A stretch of DNA of 64,000 bases from assembly GCA_016584305.1 (NCBI GenBank), contig JACEEZ010022926.1, forward strand, positions 1 to 64,000, given 5' to 3'. The translations under genes were made by a program, and so were the position numbers. Origin of the DNA: Chionoecetes opilio (taxonomy: Eukaryota; Arthropoda; Malacostraca; Decapoda; Majidae). Each line of letters starts with the position of its first letter. The first letter of the stretch is position 1. The notes under the pieces are model-generated. The model had not been told where the DNA came from. It saw only the letters and a program-made list of their open reading frames with translations, and ran no database searches. Below are positions 51,205 to 63,389 of the stretch, in pieces.

Positions 51205-52655
51205 TTGATGTAGGGTGATGGGTAATGGGTGAGTGAATGGGTGGGGTGATGTGTAATGGGTGTGGGGTGATGGGTGAGTGAATGGGTGGGGGGTGATGGG
51301 TGATGGGTGAGGGAATAGGTGGGGGGTGATGGGTAATGGCTGAGTGAATGGGGTGTGTGGTGATGGGTAATGGGTGAGTGAATGGGTGGGGGGTGATGGG
51401 TAATGGGTGAGTGAATGGGTGGGGGGTGATGGGTAATGGGTGAATGAATGGGTGGGGGTGAGTGAATGGGTGGGGGGTGATGGGTAATGGGTGAGTGAAT
51501 GGGTGTGTGGTGATGGGTAATGGGTGAGTGAATGGGTGGGGGTGATGGGTATGGGTGAGTGAATGGGTGTGTGGTGATGGGTTAATGGGTGAGTGAATGG
51601 GTGGGGGGTGATGGGTAATGGGTGAGTGAATGGGTGGGGGGTGATGGGTGAGTGAATGGGTGTGTGGTGATGGGTAATGGGTGAGTGAATGGGTGGGGGG
51701 TGATGGGTAATGGGTGAGTGAATGGGTGTGTGGTGATGGGTAATGGGTGAGTGAATGGGTGGGGGGTGATGGGTAATGGGTGAGTGAATGGGTGGGGGGT
51801 GATGGGTAATGGATGTGTGGTGATGGGTAATGGGTGAGTGAATGGGTGGGGGGTGATGGGTAATGGGTGAGTGAATGGGTGGGGAGTGATGGGTAATGGG
51901 TGAGTGAATGGGTGGGGGGTGACGGGTAATGGGTGAGTGAATGGGTGGGGGGTGATGGGTAATGGGTGTGTGGTGATGGGTAATGGGTGAGTGAATGGGT
52001 GTGTGGTGATGGGTAATGGGTGAGTGAATGGGTGTGTGGTGATGGGTAATGGGTGAGTGAATGGGTGGGGGGTGATGGGTAATGGGTGAGTGAATGGGTG
52101 TGTGGTGATGGGTAATGGGTGAGTGAATGGGTGGGGGGTGATGGGTAATGGGTGAGTGAATGGGTGTGTGGTGATGGGTAATGGGTGAGTGAATGGGTGT
52201 GTGGTGATGGGTAATGGGCGAGTGAAATGGGTGTGTGGTGATGGGTAATGGGTGAGTGAATGGGTGGGGGGTGAGTGAATGGGTGGGGGGTGAGTGAATG
52301 GGTGGGGGGTGATGGGTAATGGGTGAGTGAATGGGTGTGTGGTGATGGGTATGGGTGAGTGAATGGGTGAGGGGTGATGGGTAATGGGTGAGTGAATGGG
52401 TGGGGGGTGATGGGTAATGGGTGAGTGAATGGGTGTGTGGTGATGGGTAATGGGTGAGTGAATGGGTGTGTGGTGATGGGTAATGGGTGAGTGAATGGGT
52501 GGGGGGTGATGGGTAATGGGTGAGTGAATGGGTGTGTGGTGATGGGTAATGGGTGAGTGAATGGGTGGGGGGTGATGGGTAATGGGTGAGTGAATGGGTG
52601 TGTGGTGATGGGTAATGGGTGAGTGAATGGGTGGGGGGTGATGGGTAATGGGTGG
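51205..52655. repeat. 33-bp minisatellite, two alternating variants
   Basis: About 44 units of TGATGGGTAATGGGTGAGTG followed by AATGGGTGGGGGG or AATGGGTGTGTGG. Because 33 is divisible by three, long Pro/Thr/His/Ser frames stay open on the minus strand, up to 493 codons. They are repeat artefacts. Confidence 0.95.
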
Positions 52656-52833
52656 GGGGAATACATACATTTCTACATCCATGATTTCAGGAAAGTTAGA
52701 AGGGGCTATCTGGAGAGTCCATGTTTGGTGGGCCGAAGGCCCACCAAACACAGGTGGTGGGCCGAAGGCCCACCAATAGCCCTCCGCAGGAGCTAGCCAA
52801 AAAGTCCGCCCGGAGGGCGGCTTTGCGGCTAGT

Positions 52834-53600
52834 AATAATAATATAAGCGAAAGTGTGTCTGTCTGTCTGTCTGTCTGTCCGCTCTGGGTGCCGTCCCCTG
52901 TGGCGGAATCCCCTCACATGGCACAGTTTTGGAATCGGGTCGACCAGGGGAAGGTTTTAAGCCCACTTATGAGATGATCCGATCACTTTTTTGTTCTTTT
53001 TTTTTAGCAGCCTATTAGCGAGAATTGTGGAAAAAAAAGTGGGTTGCGAGAATTGAGGAAACCTTGATGTAGGGTGATGGGTAATGGGTGAGTGAATGGG
53101 TGGGGTGATGGGTAATGGGTGTGGGGTGATGGGTGTGGGGTGATGGGTGAGTGAATGGGTTGGGGGTGATGGGTGATGGGTGAGGGAATAGGTGGGGGGT
53201 GATGGGTAATGGGTGAGTGAATGGGTGTGTGGTGATGGCTAATGGGTGGGGGTGATGGGTAATGGGTGAGTGAATGGGTGTGTGGTGATGGTTAATGGGT
53301 GGGGGGCGATGGGTAATGGGTGAGTGAATGGGTGGAGGGTGATGGGTAATGGGTGAGTGAATGGGTGGGGGGTGATGGGTAATGGGTGAGTGAATGGGTG
53401 GGGGCTGATGGGTAATGGGTGAGTGAATGGGTTGGGGTGATGTGAATGGGTTGGCGTTAATATACATTTCTACATCCATGATTTCATGAAAGTTAGAAGG
53501 GGCTATCTGGAGAGTCTGTGTTTGGTGGGCCGCAGGCCCACCAATAGCCCTCCGCAGGAGCTAGCCAAAAAGTCCGCCCGGAGGGCGGCTTTGCGGCTAG
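52834..53600 (+). mobile_element. Helitron, array copy 2
   Basis: Begins directly after CTAG of copy 1 (TAATAATAATATAAGCGAAA), carries (GTCT)n, the shared core, a short minisatellite (53070-53450), the terminal hairpin and CTAG at 53597-53600. Confidence 0.85.
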
Positions 53601-54327
53601 TATAATAATATAAGTGAAAGTGTGTGTGTGTGTCTGTCTGTCTGTCCTGTTTTCCCTGCCCCGCAAAGGGTGCCGCCCCCAATTGCCCCAATCCCCCCCC
53701 CCCCCAAAAAGGGCACATTTTTGGGAACCAGCTCGACCGGGGGAAAGGGTTTTTAAAAGCCCCCCTATGGGGTGACCCGTTTTTTTTTTTTTTTTTTTTT
53801 TTAGCAGCCTTTAGCGAAAATTGTAAAAAAAAAAGGGGGTTTTGCGAGAATTAGGAAACCTTGATGTGGGGGAGGGGTAAGGGGTGAGGGAAGGGGTGGG
53901 GGGGAGGGGTTTAATGGGTTGGGGTGTTTGGGTGAGTGAATGGGGGGGGTTTGATGGGTGAGTAAATGGGTAAATGGGTGGGGGAATAAAAGGGGGGGTT
54001 TGATGGGAAATGGGTGAGTGATGGGTGTGTGGTGAGGGGAAATGGGTGATTGAATGGGTGGGGGGTAAAGGGGTTAAGGGGTTTGAGTGAATGGGTGGGG
54101 GGAGGGTGATGGGTGAGTGAATGGGTTTGGGGGGGGATGTAAATGGGTTGGCTTTTAATACATACAATCATTTTTTTCGGGAAAAGCTAAAAGGGGGCTT
54201 TCTGGAGCGTCTGTTTGGGGGGCCAAAGGCCCACCAAACACAGGTGGGGGGGCCGAAGGCCCCCCAATACCCCTCCGCGGGAAAGCTACCCCAAAAAGTC
54301 CCCCCCGGGAGGGGGGCTTTCGGCTAG
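53601..54327 (+). mobile_element. Helitron, array copy 3
   Basis: Begins directly after copy 2 (TATAATAATATAAGTGAAAG) and ends CTAG at 54324-54327 followed by T. G- and C-run expansions and a damaged terminal hairpin suggest poor consensus or older age. Confidence 0.8.
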
Positions 54328-54500
54328 TTTTTTAATATAATATATATTATATAGTATATATTATTTTTATATATATTAAATATATTTTATATATATAAAT
54401 AAAATATAAAATTTTTAAAATTTTATATATATATTTTTAAAATATTTATATATATTATTATAATATATATATTAAATATATATATCCCGAGCGGGCAGTT
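54328..54500. repeat. AT-rich microsatellite
   Basis: TA- and TTTTAAA-rich run after the Helitron array. Confidence 0.85.
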
Positions 54501-54870
54501 TTTTAAATCACAGATAAAGATAAAATTTATAAAATGGGGGAGACAGAAAAAAAGATCAGATTTTATCTTTAAATTAACCCAAAGGGTGTTTCTGACCCAT
54601 GTCCTGACTGACTCTACATCACTAACCTCCGCCATTTAACTGGGTAAACCAGGGAATTGGGGGTTTTTTTTTCTCGGGGGTTAGTAGGGGGTTTTGGAGC
54701 AATAAAGTCCCCAACTCTGTCTGACCATTTTCCCCAGCCCCCGCGGCCCCCCAAAGTCACCTTAAAACTCTCAAAGCTGGAAATAACAAGAGGATCGGGG
54801 TATATATATTATATATTATATATTTTTTTTTTTTAAATTTTTTATTTGTAAAGGTTTTTTTGTAAAATTT
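54501..54870. other. unassigned sequence
   Basis: No gene recognised. It may include the 3' end of the retroelement that follows on the minus strand. Confidence 0.4.
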
Positions 54871-54879
54871 AAAGCATAC

Positions 54880-57800
54880 AGGACTACACAAAAACTACAA
54901 CCCATGTACAAAAATCCCATATGCAGGACCCAAAAAATTTACAAAGGGGGGCCATCAGCCCGCCAGTGAGGGGGGGTATCCCGTCAGGTTTACGGGGGGG
55001 GGGTCGCGTGGGCGGGTGACGGTGAGTCCCCTTGCTCACGGGTTTCCCCCCTTTGCCGGGCCCCGGGGGGGTGTGGGTACGTGATGTGTCAGCGGGGGGG
55101 GGGCGTTGCTCCAGACCCCCACTAAACGTCTCTCGGGGTTGGCGGACCATGGGGGCGGCTCTCCCTTTTCACCCCCACTCGTAGCCCCCCCCCTGCAGGC
55201 TGGGCGGTTTGGGCCCGGGGCCCCGGGCCTCAGGGGGCGGTGGGGGGGCAGGACAGGGGGTGTGAAACCAGTGGGCGGGGGGTCTCCCTCGCAGTGGTCG
55301 CACACTTGCCCCTCAAAGGCCTCCGCGCTCCTCTCGGGGTGCAGTAGCCCGGGACCCACGCGGGTAGTCCCCCATCTGCCCGGGGTTTGGTTGCTGGGTG
55401 GCGTCCGGGTGGGTTTTTTTTTGGGGTGGCTGCACCCGAAACCAAGGCCCCCTGCCTCTTCCCCTGGCCTCCAGCTCCCCGGTGTGTCTGGTGAGCGCAG
55501 TGTGCTAGGCCCCCGGTCTCGCCTGTGCCCTTGAGCTGCTGTAAGCCGCGGGCGGCTCCCCTTGGGGGGCCACGTCCGCCGCCTCGTTACCTCGGCCCCC
55601 TACGTGGCTGGGTCCGTTGAGCCGCCGCCTTCCCTGCCCCCAAAGGGGGCTCTGTGGGCTGCCCAGGATGGGGGGTGATAAAGCCTCACGTTGCCCCTTT
55701 GGGGAGGGCGGCTTTTGGGGGGGCCGGGCAGCCCCGTCCAGGAGCCCAGTGTATTTCCCCACAGTTGCCTCCCCGGGGGGCGGGCATGTTCGAGGGCGTG
55801 CTGGAGGGCCCCATCCTCGTCTGGAGGGTGGAGCATTTTGCCCGGGAACGCCCCGGGCCAAAGGGACCCCTCTGCCCCACCCGTGGTGCCCGAACGGGGA
55901 AACCGTTCTGCCACTATCCGGGCGACCGGCCGTCAGTGAAGTATCACTCCCCTGCCCCGCTCGGCGACCTGGGCCAAAAGCCATCAGCGCGGGCCTTGCC
56001 GCAGCTCCCGGGTGCGGGCACATGGTTTATCCAGGCAGGCAACTTCGTGGCGGTGAACCTGCGGCGGGGGGCCCCCCCCGGGGGGGGGAGCATTTAGGTG
56101 GGGGCGGGGGCATCGGGCCCCCCGCCACGGCCCGGTGTCCCCCCGTGAATGAGGCCCGTGGGTGGCCTAGCGAGGTTTTAATGAAACCCCGGGTTTTCCG
56201 GGCAGGCAAATCGAAAGCCCCCGCGTCCCTGGCCCGGAGTCTCCCTGCGCCACCCCTCCACTCGCCGGGGGAAGATCGCCCCGGCAGGCCTGACGCACTG
56301 CCCCCCTGGGGGCAGGGGCACCAATTCTGGGCTCGCTCTGCATTCGCAGGCGCTGGCCCCTCTCGGCGCCCCCAGCTGGTCCTCATGGCTTGTTTTTGGA
56401 GCACCTCGAGCCGCCCTGTGCTGGGGGAGAGCGCGATGATACAGGGGCGCAATAATCCCCCCAGGGGCGCACAACCTTTCACTTTGTACAGGCCGGGAGG
56501 AAAAGGGGAAGGGTTTGGGGCCCGGCGGGTTTAAACCGCGTCATGGCCCCCCATCACGTTTTTAACCTGGCCTGCTCCTTTCCCTCGGTAGTCAAGCTTT
56601 TCGCCGTAACGAAGCCGCCGTCGAGGCCCCCACCCCCAGGTCCCGGTAGGGGTCCGTCCAGGGCCGGGGCCCATGCCCTGGACGCGCACTGACAGGCTGG
56701 GTTGGGTGCCTTTTAAATCCCTGGCCCGGGACTTTTGCCGAGATCTTGAGGGCCCGTCCTCGGCACTTGGGGGTTTATGAGGGCGAAGCGCGCCCGCGTC
56801 TTCAAACCTGTCACCCCCCCCCCGGTGACAACGAGGGCCAGGGGCGTTGGGGTAGCTGGGGGCAGGCGGTGCCAGCCTGGAAGGGCCCGGGCGCCGCTCC
56901 TCCCAGCAGGGTTAAAAGGAAAAGGGGTGAGGATGCCCCCCTGGGGCGGGCCCCTTCTCCGTTTTTCCCTTTTAGGGGGGATTTGAGGGGGTGAAATTGA
57001 CTTGGCCCACCGGGGGGCTGGAAGGGAACCTTGGCCCGGCGGCATCTTCCCCGGATCCCCTTCCTCGGAGGGTGGCGAGAATAGCGTGAGGCTGGCCACT
57101 CGAACGCTTTTTTCAAGGTCGAGGAAGCCCGTGACTGTGGGGCAGTTGTTGGCCTAGTTAAACGGGGGAGGGGCTTTTCACTGTGGGCCCCCGCCGCGGG
57201 TAAACCCCAAAACTTGAGGGGGGGAGGGCCCCCCACGCGCCCTGCAGTCGCGAGAGCACCATTCTTCCCCCCGGGTGTTTTAGCCGTGCAAACGATGAGG
57301 GAAATTTGGCCCCGACTTTTGGGGGGCTCCCTGGGCTTGGGGTGGGCTTTAATTCGGCCCCCCTTTTCCCGCTGGTTTGGGAAGGGGGGACCCGCCCGCC
57401 AAGACGCGTTTTAGCGTGGCGAGCAGCGGGGGCGTCCCCGGCAGGCCCCGGGATGAGCGAACATGGAGTAAAGTCACGCCCCTCCGTCCCCGCAGCTGTG
57501 GGCGCGCCCTTTTTTCCCCCGCCCCACGACAGTTCCTGGGAAGTAAAGGGGGTGGGGCCGCCACGTCATTCCCCCCGCGGTTCCCGGGCAGCCTCGAAAG
57601 CGGTTTTTTTGTCGAAGCTGTTGCTGGAGCGTTGCGAGGGGAAGTTGGGGGGCTGGAGCCTCGCACGGTTTAACACCCGATGACCTCTCCGCCCTCCCCG
57701 GGGGTGGGTGTAGTGGCCCGGGCGATGCAGGGCGGCACCGGGAAACCGTCCTGACATTCCTCCCCCAGCTGGCCGAGGGGGGTGTGCTGGGGGTTTAAGG

Positions 57801-58930
57801 GGGGCGCACCACTTTCCCAAACCCTTGGCCTCCCTGGCCCCCTGAGACACCTGCCGAGTGCGAGTCACCACCTCCTGCAACAGCCCCCAGGGTTTTTGGG
57901 GTTTTGGGGTGGGCGTTTATACAGCTTTTTTGTGGGGGGTTGACTCGGGGGTTGGGCTCCCTGACGTCCTTTTTTGTAAAAACCACCAGTCGGGGGGGTG
58001 GCGGGGGCCCGGAAAAGCACTTAGGGGGAAAGGCTTGGGGTCGGCTGCCCTCCCGTAGGGCTGCCCTGAGGGCCCCCCCCCTGTTGGTTTCGGTCGCCGG
58101 GGGGGCTCAAAAAGTGCCCCCCCACTCGTTTAAGGGAATTTAAACTTGCCCCCAGTCCCTCCTCTTGAGGGTTTCCCCGCGGCGGAGGGCGTGGGGGGGG
58201 TCGGCGGGGCCGCGTGAGGGTGGTGAGGGTGGCGGGAGTGATCCCTGGTAGCTAGGGGGCACCTGCCCCAAAAGCGCCCGGGCCCCCAGGGCCCCCGACA
58301 CCAAAAGAGGTCCCGTCGCCCCCCCCCCCCCGGACGTGGGGGGGGCTCCCCGGTGTTGAGGAGATGGATGTGAGGGACCTCCCCCGAGCAACACCCGCTA
58401 GGTGACGACCCCCTCAGGTTGGTTGGGCCCAAACTGGGCTGCAGGATGGGGGGTGGGGGGTTAAAATCGCCCGCCATAGGAGCTAGTGTGCGATGCCATG
58501 GTTAGCACTCCCCTTCCTCCTTTTGGGGGTCGCTTTGGGTCCTGTACAGGTTGTTACAGTGAGCTCGAGTCCTCCCCTGTGCGCTCCACCGCCAAGGCCT
58601 CCACGCCATCACCACAGTGGCCGGGGCGGTTTAATTTTCCCCCCCGCGGTGAGGGATTGGGGCTCCCCAACCCGCGTCCCCGCAGCCACGGGTGGGCCCC
58701 CAAGGGGGCAGGGAGGGGAGTGGGGGACCCGTAGCCTGCAATCCCCCACTTAATTAAATCAGCAGGTGTGAGCGTTTTCCTGTAAAGGGGAGCCACGTCC
58801 AAAGGGCCTCCTCGAAGATGGCCTGCAGCCCCCTGAAAGTTTCTTGGGGGGGAAAGGGTCTGGGGATTCCACTGCAGCACCTTGAGCCTTGGGGGGGGCC
58901 GCCGGGGGCGCCGCATGAGGGGTGTCGTTG
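54880..58930 (-). pseudogene. non-LTR retrotransposon ORF2 (EN, RT, RNase H), frameshifted
   Basis: On the minus strand, read across frames. Endonuclease: RLKVLQWNPQTLSPP and TLTPADLIKWGIAGYG (58900-58700), then LVSGALGPGRF (about 58290). Reverse transcriptase: PPQGGILTPFPFN (about 56940) and LALVVTGGG (about 56830), fitting a VPQGGILSP and YADDLALVVTG region. RNase H: LNGPSHVGGRGNEAADVA (about 55620-55570). C-terminal zinc-like AFEGQVCDHCEGD (about 55310). The order EN-RT-RNase H fits I-group non-LTR elements. GC-rich composition and dozens of frameshifts in G/C runs make the long open frames on the opposite strand shadows. Whether this copy is truly dead or badly read cannot be told. Confidence 0.7.
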
Positions 58931-59465
58931 TCAGCGTGGGCCGCGTGGACGATGGGTTTTCTGCTGGGGAAAGGGGGGAAAGCTGGGGTGGATCCCTCCC
59001 GTGGTGGTCGTGACTGACGGGCCCCCGTCATTTAGGGGTGATTCCCTCTCCCCCGAGGAGGAGGGCGTCCCCCGTCCTTTCCCCGGTGGGAGGGGGGAGC
59101 TCCGGGCGGGGGAGGAGGGCCCCCTCATAAGGGGGCATCATGCGGACGATGAGGGAAACCCCAATTGCACGCGTCCCCCCTCGCTGACGGGGAAAGTTGT
59201 CTTTGCGGGGCAAAGAGGCATGCGACGTCCCCCCGGCTCTCCCCTGTCGCTTGGGGGGGTGGCGCTTCAGGCACTGCAGGTGGGTGGCTGGGCGGGTGAC
59301 CTTGAGGGGGGGCTCCCCTGTGGTTTGGGGGGGCCTGGTCCCCCTCTCCCCCTTTAGGCGGTGGGGGGGGAAAAGGGGGGCGGGGGTGATTGGAGCCGCC
59401 TCCTTTCCCCTGAACGGGGTGCTGCGCTTCACTTTTCCCCCCCCCATCCCTGGGGTTTTTTAGAA
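58931..59465 (-). other. GC-rich segment upstream of ORF2, probably same element
   Basis: GC-rich overlapping frames on both strands. It adjoins the endonuclease start and probably holds the end of ORF1 or a spacer. No domain was recognised. Confidence 0.35.
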
Positions 59466-59875
59466 AAGGGCCCAGAAAATGCACCCCAAATTTAAAAAAA
59501 AATTTCACTGAAAAAACCCCCTTTTGCAAAAAAATACAAATGTTCCCCGCTGTTTTTTTATGCCCCAAAGGGGCTAGAAAATAGCGCATTTCGCGCTAGT
59601 TTTGGGAACACTGTGGGTGTTGGGGTTTTCCGCGTGTCTCCCTGATGGGGGGTGTTTTCCCCCGTGGTGCCTAAGCTGGTTTTCGGGGAAAGGGGAGGCT
59701 GAGGTATATATTAACCATCCGACCCTGGGTCAAAAACTGCCCACAGGCCTTTTGGCACAATAAAAAAAAAAATATAAAATATATATAATATAAATAATAT
59801 TTTATATATATATATAATTTTATATATATATATTTTATATATTTTATATATTTTATATTTTTTTACATTTTTGCC
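59466..59875. other. unassigned AT-rich sequence with TA repeat
   Basis: A TA/TTTTATA repeat lies at about 59765-59870. Confidence 0.5.
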
Positions 59876-60165
59876 TATAGCGCCTGTAGCGTGTTGCCCC
59901 GGCTCGGATGCCGGGAGTTTCATTGGGGCTGGATGGTTGGTCTCCCCGTGATGGCGCAGGCAGGTTTTTATAGTGACGCCTGTGATTAGAGGCTCATGCC
60001 GCCCCCCATGTCCCCCGAGCACTCGCAATTGAAGGGGAGTAAAGGGCAGGGCATGTGGTGTTCTTAGGCACTCGCGGTGGGAGAAAATTTTTTGGTTTTG
60101 GGGGGGGATCGAACTCGGGTCACCAGAACGTCATGGGGAAAGCAAACCCTCTGCTACCGCCTCCA
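59876..60165 (-). mobile_element. SINE, copy 3
   Basis: On the minus strand: tRNA-like head GGCGGTAGCAGAGGGTTTGC with B box GAGTTCGATCC (about 60105-60115), then GGGGCGGCATGAGCCTCTAA, ACAGGCGTCACTATAAAAAC and TACAGGCGCTATAGGC at the end, followed by AT-rich tail DNA. It matches 17850-17998. Confidence 0.75.
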
Positions 60166-61065
60166 TATATATATATATATATATTATTTATATATATATA
60201 TATAATATAATATATATATATTATTTTTTTTTAATTAATAATTTATACAAGAATTATATTTTTTATCATTTTCCCCAACACTTATATTTTGGTAAAAATA
60301 TTAAAAATTTTAATTTATTGTTTAAAAAGAAATCTAAAAAATTTTTCGAAAAATAAATACAATTTTTCAAAAATTTCAATATTAAAAAAAAATAATTTTT
60401 ATTAAGGAACCGGGGGGGGTTTATTGAAGGGTGAAACACCCGGGGGGGACATTTTTTTTAACCCATCGGGATAAAAAAGGGGAACGGGATATTTTTTTTG
60501 GGAAAGCGGAAACGGAAAAAAAAATTTTTTTTTTTTTTTTTTTTGGTTTTTTTTTTTTTTTTTTTTTTTCCAAAAAAAGGGTAATTTTTGGTATAGAGTT
60601 TTTAAATGCGGTTATTAATAAATTTTTTTTGAAAAATTGAATATTTTATTGCAGTTTTTTTTTAGGTTGTTTTTGCATTCCTTAAAATTTTTTTTTTTGC
60701 CTGTGATCCAATGCCTTCGAAACGTTGAAAACCCCGTTAGGGGTTTCCTCGTAATAAATTTATATATATATATATATATATATAATTATTATAATATATA
60801 TAATATATTTTATATTATATATTAATATATATATAATATATATATATATATAAATATAATATATATAAAATATAATAAATTATTTTTGTTTAGATTCTTT
60901 TATTGATCACATAAAAAAAATTAAAAAAAAAAATACAATATAACTATGATCAAAAAAGCTTATGCGTGACCGTACTAAATTCGTACGTACGTATATATAC
61001 GTATATTCATTTCCATTTAAAGGAGACTTGCCATCCCTTATCTAAGGTCCCTGTCTTCATCAGAA
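60166..61065. other. AT-rich low-complexity sequence
   Basis: TA repeats (60165-60225, 60758-60875), long T runs and no recognised gene. Confidence 0.6.
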
Positions 61066-61069
61066 GCGG

Positions 61070-62460
61070 GGGGTCGTAAACTTTACCTGTTTTCGGTCTG
61101 TTGATCGTCCGGGAACTGTACCACTCCTTCTCCCCGCTGGTCGTAAAGTGGTGAGGGGTTAATAGCCTGGGGGGGGAAGGTCCTTGGCAAGGCTTTTCCT
61201 CCCCTGAGAAACCTCCTCAAAAGGGAGAGGGCCGGTCGTGGGGAGATCTTCTGGGCAAGGGCCGCTGTCTCCTGACACCACCGGTTTTCGTAAATGACCA
61301 GGGCGTCGACCAATGGCCTCCTGGAAATGTTAGGTCCTTGCCAGCGTCTGGGTGGCCCGCTCGCAGCGACGGGGAGGTGACCTGCCCATAGCAGCAAGCA
61401 GACTCGCCCCAGTAGCTGGTTTGGGCCCATGGGGGAAGGGCCCCACCTCCATCACCTGCCCGGGGGGGTGGTGGGGGCCTCCCCCTTCCCTTTCCCGGTC
61501 CCTTTTCCTTTTCCCCTTCCGTTTGGTCCTGGCCTTGGGGGGGGGCTGCTCCTCAGGGGTGGTGGCGCTGGCTTCCTCGGGCAGGGGGGAAGGGGCCCAC
61601 GGTCTCCTGTCGCGGGGTCTCGCCCAAGCACCGGCTTAAACCCGTGGGCGCTGGCGCTGGGTCCGGGCGGGGGGGAGTCTGGAAGCCTCCTCCGTGGTGT
61701 CCCGATCCTGGGATCCCCGAATCGTGCAGGGCGCGGCGGTTCCAAGCATGGTGCCCCCGGGGCCGCGTTGGGACCCGGGGGGCCACAGCCCCTCACCACC
61801 ACCCGGGGCGGGGGATGCAGGCCCGGGTCTCGTGGTCCCACTCACACCCCGCACAGTTCACTGTCGCGGCTAACTGGCGCTGGTGGGGGCCGAAAAAGCT
61901 GGCACCGGTAGCAGGCATGGGCTCAGGCACATACCTCCTGCATTTAAAGCGTCCCCGCATCCAAGGCCAGCGAGGCGGGAACGGTCCCCGCACGTCCCCG
62001 GCCCTGGCGGGTGGGGGAGGCGGCGTCCGTGTCCGCGTTGGGTGACTCTTACCGCCTCGATGCGGAAGGGTGATCCAGCACTGGTCCGGGGAGGGCGGTG
62101 GGGTATCCCAGCACACCCTCTCCTGGTGTCCCTTGACCCAGGAAATTCCTCGCGGTGTCCTGCTGCAAACTCCTGAGGGGGGTGGCGGGGGGCCCAGGTG
62201 GCTCCCCGGGGAAATAGTCTCCCTCGCGGGTTTATCAACCCTAGCGCGACCTTCAAACCCCCCTCGATCCAGCGGACGACCTCAAACTGCGTAGTCTCTT
62301 GGTTGCCGCGATCCTCCACTGCGGTAGAGGCCCCTGGGGGCGTGGGGGGGCCCGGGCCCTGTGTTTGGGGGCGCTTCCTGCACAAGGGTGAAGCCCTCCT
62401 CGTCAGCGGGGGAAAACCGTGGTCCCCTCTTAGGGGTGGCCATGGCGGGAGCGAACCCAC
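61070..62460 (-). pseudogene. non-LTR ORF1 (gag-like, zinc-knuckle), frameshifted
   Basis: The minus strand starts near 62445 (an ATG before CCTAAGAGGGG-type codons). It encodes RPQTQGPGPPTPPGASTAVE and TTQFEVVRWIEGG (about 62290), then a cysteine-rich zone with LKCRRYVPEP-like and NCAGCEWDHETRACIP (61900-61820) and a following G-P-H-like knuckle near 61770. This resembles CCHC zinc knuckles of gag-like ORF1 proteins that bind the element RNA. A basic stretch KRKGKGKGTGKGKG follows near 61500. It is probably ORF1 of the same family as ORF2 at 54.9-58.9 kb, from which it is separated by AT-rich and SINE DNA. Frameshifts are frequent. Confidence 0.55.
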
Positions 62461-62469
62461 CACCATTAG

Positions 62470-63385
62470 GGTACCCGTAGGCCCAAATTAAAAGGGGAAA
62501 TATAGATTATTTAAAATTTTGGGCGGATTTTTTTCTTATGTAAATTTAGATTTTAAGGGGGGGTTTGCCCCGCTTCAATTTTTTTGGTTTGGCACTTTCT
62601 TGTTTATGAAAAAATGGCCCTTTTATTTTTATATGCAAAACAAGCTTAAAGAAAGATTTTGCATGTAAAAAATTGCTCAAATGCAAAAATGGAAACAGAT
62701 AAAACCCGTCTTAAAATTTCCCTTTTTTACATGGGAAAATTGGCTTTAAAAATTTTGGAAAAAAATTTTTTTGTTAAAAACGGCGTACCTAACCGGGGTT
62801 TACCAAAATATTTGGGGATTGGGTTTACGTTTGGGGGAAAGGGACCAAGACCAGGGCGATGGTGCCCGACAGCTATGGGAAACTCCACCCAAGGTTGATC
62901 GGGGGGGCCCCATGTGTCATGACAGGGACCATCGGGAAAGGGAAACCTTTTTGGCATTTTTGGTCCCAGGGGCCCCGGTCCCACCTAAAAACCCCTGCTT
63001 TTCCAAGGTGGCTCGGCTCTCTTTTGATCTGCTGGTGACATACGCCTCCACCGACTAAACTGTCGGGGGGGGGTTTTTGGGGGCAAAAAACTCAATGGGG
63101 CCCCAACACGGGGGGGAAAGGGGTTTGGTACTCACGCCCATTTGGAGAAGATGCTGGGCCCGCAAGCTCTTTTTGGAGTAAAATGCGTGTTGCCAAAAAC
63201 GAGTTCCCCCTGCGCCCCCCTTTATCACCAGAATCGGGGGGCCTACCTCATCTGACACGGGGCTTAAACGGGTCCATGTGCGGGCTTTTGCCCCAGCGTG
63301 AATGAGATGCAGTAAAAACCCCCCCCAAAACGGGAGTTCGAGGAGTGAAAGGCCCGGTGAAGAATCTCACGGAGATCCCGGAAAA
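62470..63385. other. unassigned sequence, poor quality
   Basis: Many G/C homopolymer runs. Overlapping short frames on both strands, none recognised. Confidence 0.4.
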
Positions 63386-63389
63386 TACC

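Larger units (their letters stand above)
50065..52833 (+). mobile_element. Helitron, array copy 1, with MITE and long minisatellite
   Basis: It starts TCTATAATAATATAAGCG after an A at 50064 and a (GTCT)n stretch follows. GGTCATAAGCCCACTTATGA and TATTAGCGAGAATTG are shared with all copies. It is split by the 866-bp inverted-repeat element (50320-51185), then holds a 1.45-kb minisatellite (51205-52655), GGTGGGCCGAAGGCCCACCA hairpins, and the terminal hairpin CCGCCC GGA GGGCGG before CTAG (52830-52833). No transposase gene. Confidence 0.85.

Noticed and set aside
51185..52666. 493-codon minus-strand frame rich in Pro, Thr, His and Ser
   Set aside because: It is the translation of the 33-bp Helitron minisatellite; all frames stay open because the unit is a multiple of three.
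55106..57683. Long plus-strand frames in the GC-rich zone (e.g. 55617-56534)
   Set aside because: They are opposite-strand shadows of a GC-rich retroelement whose recognisable EN, RT and RNase H motifs lie on the minus strand.
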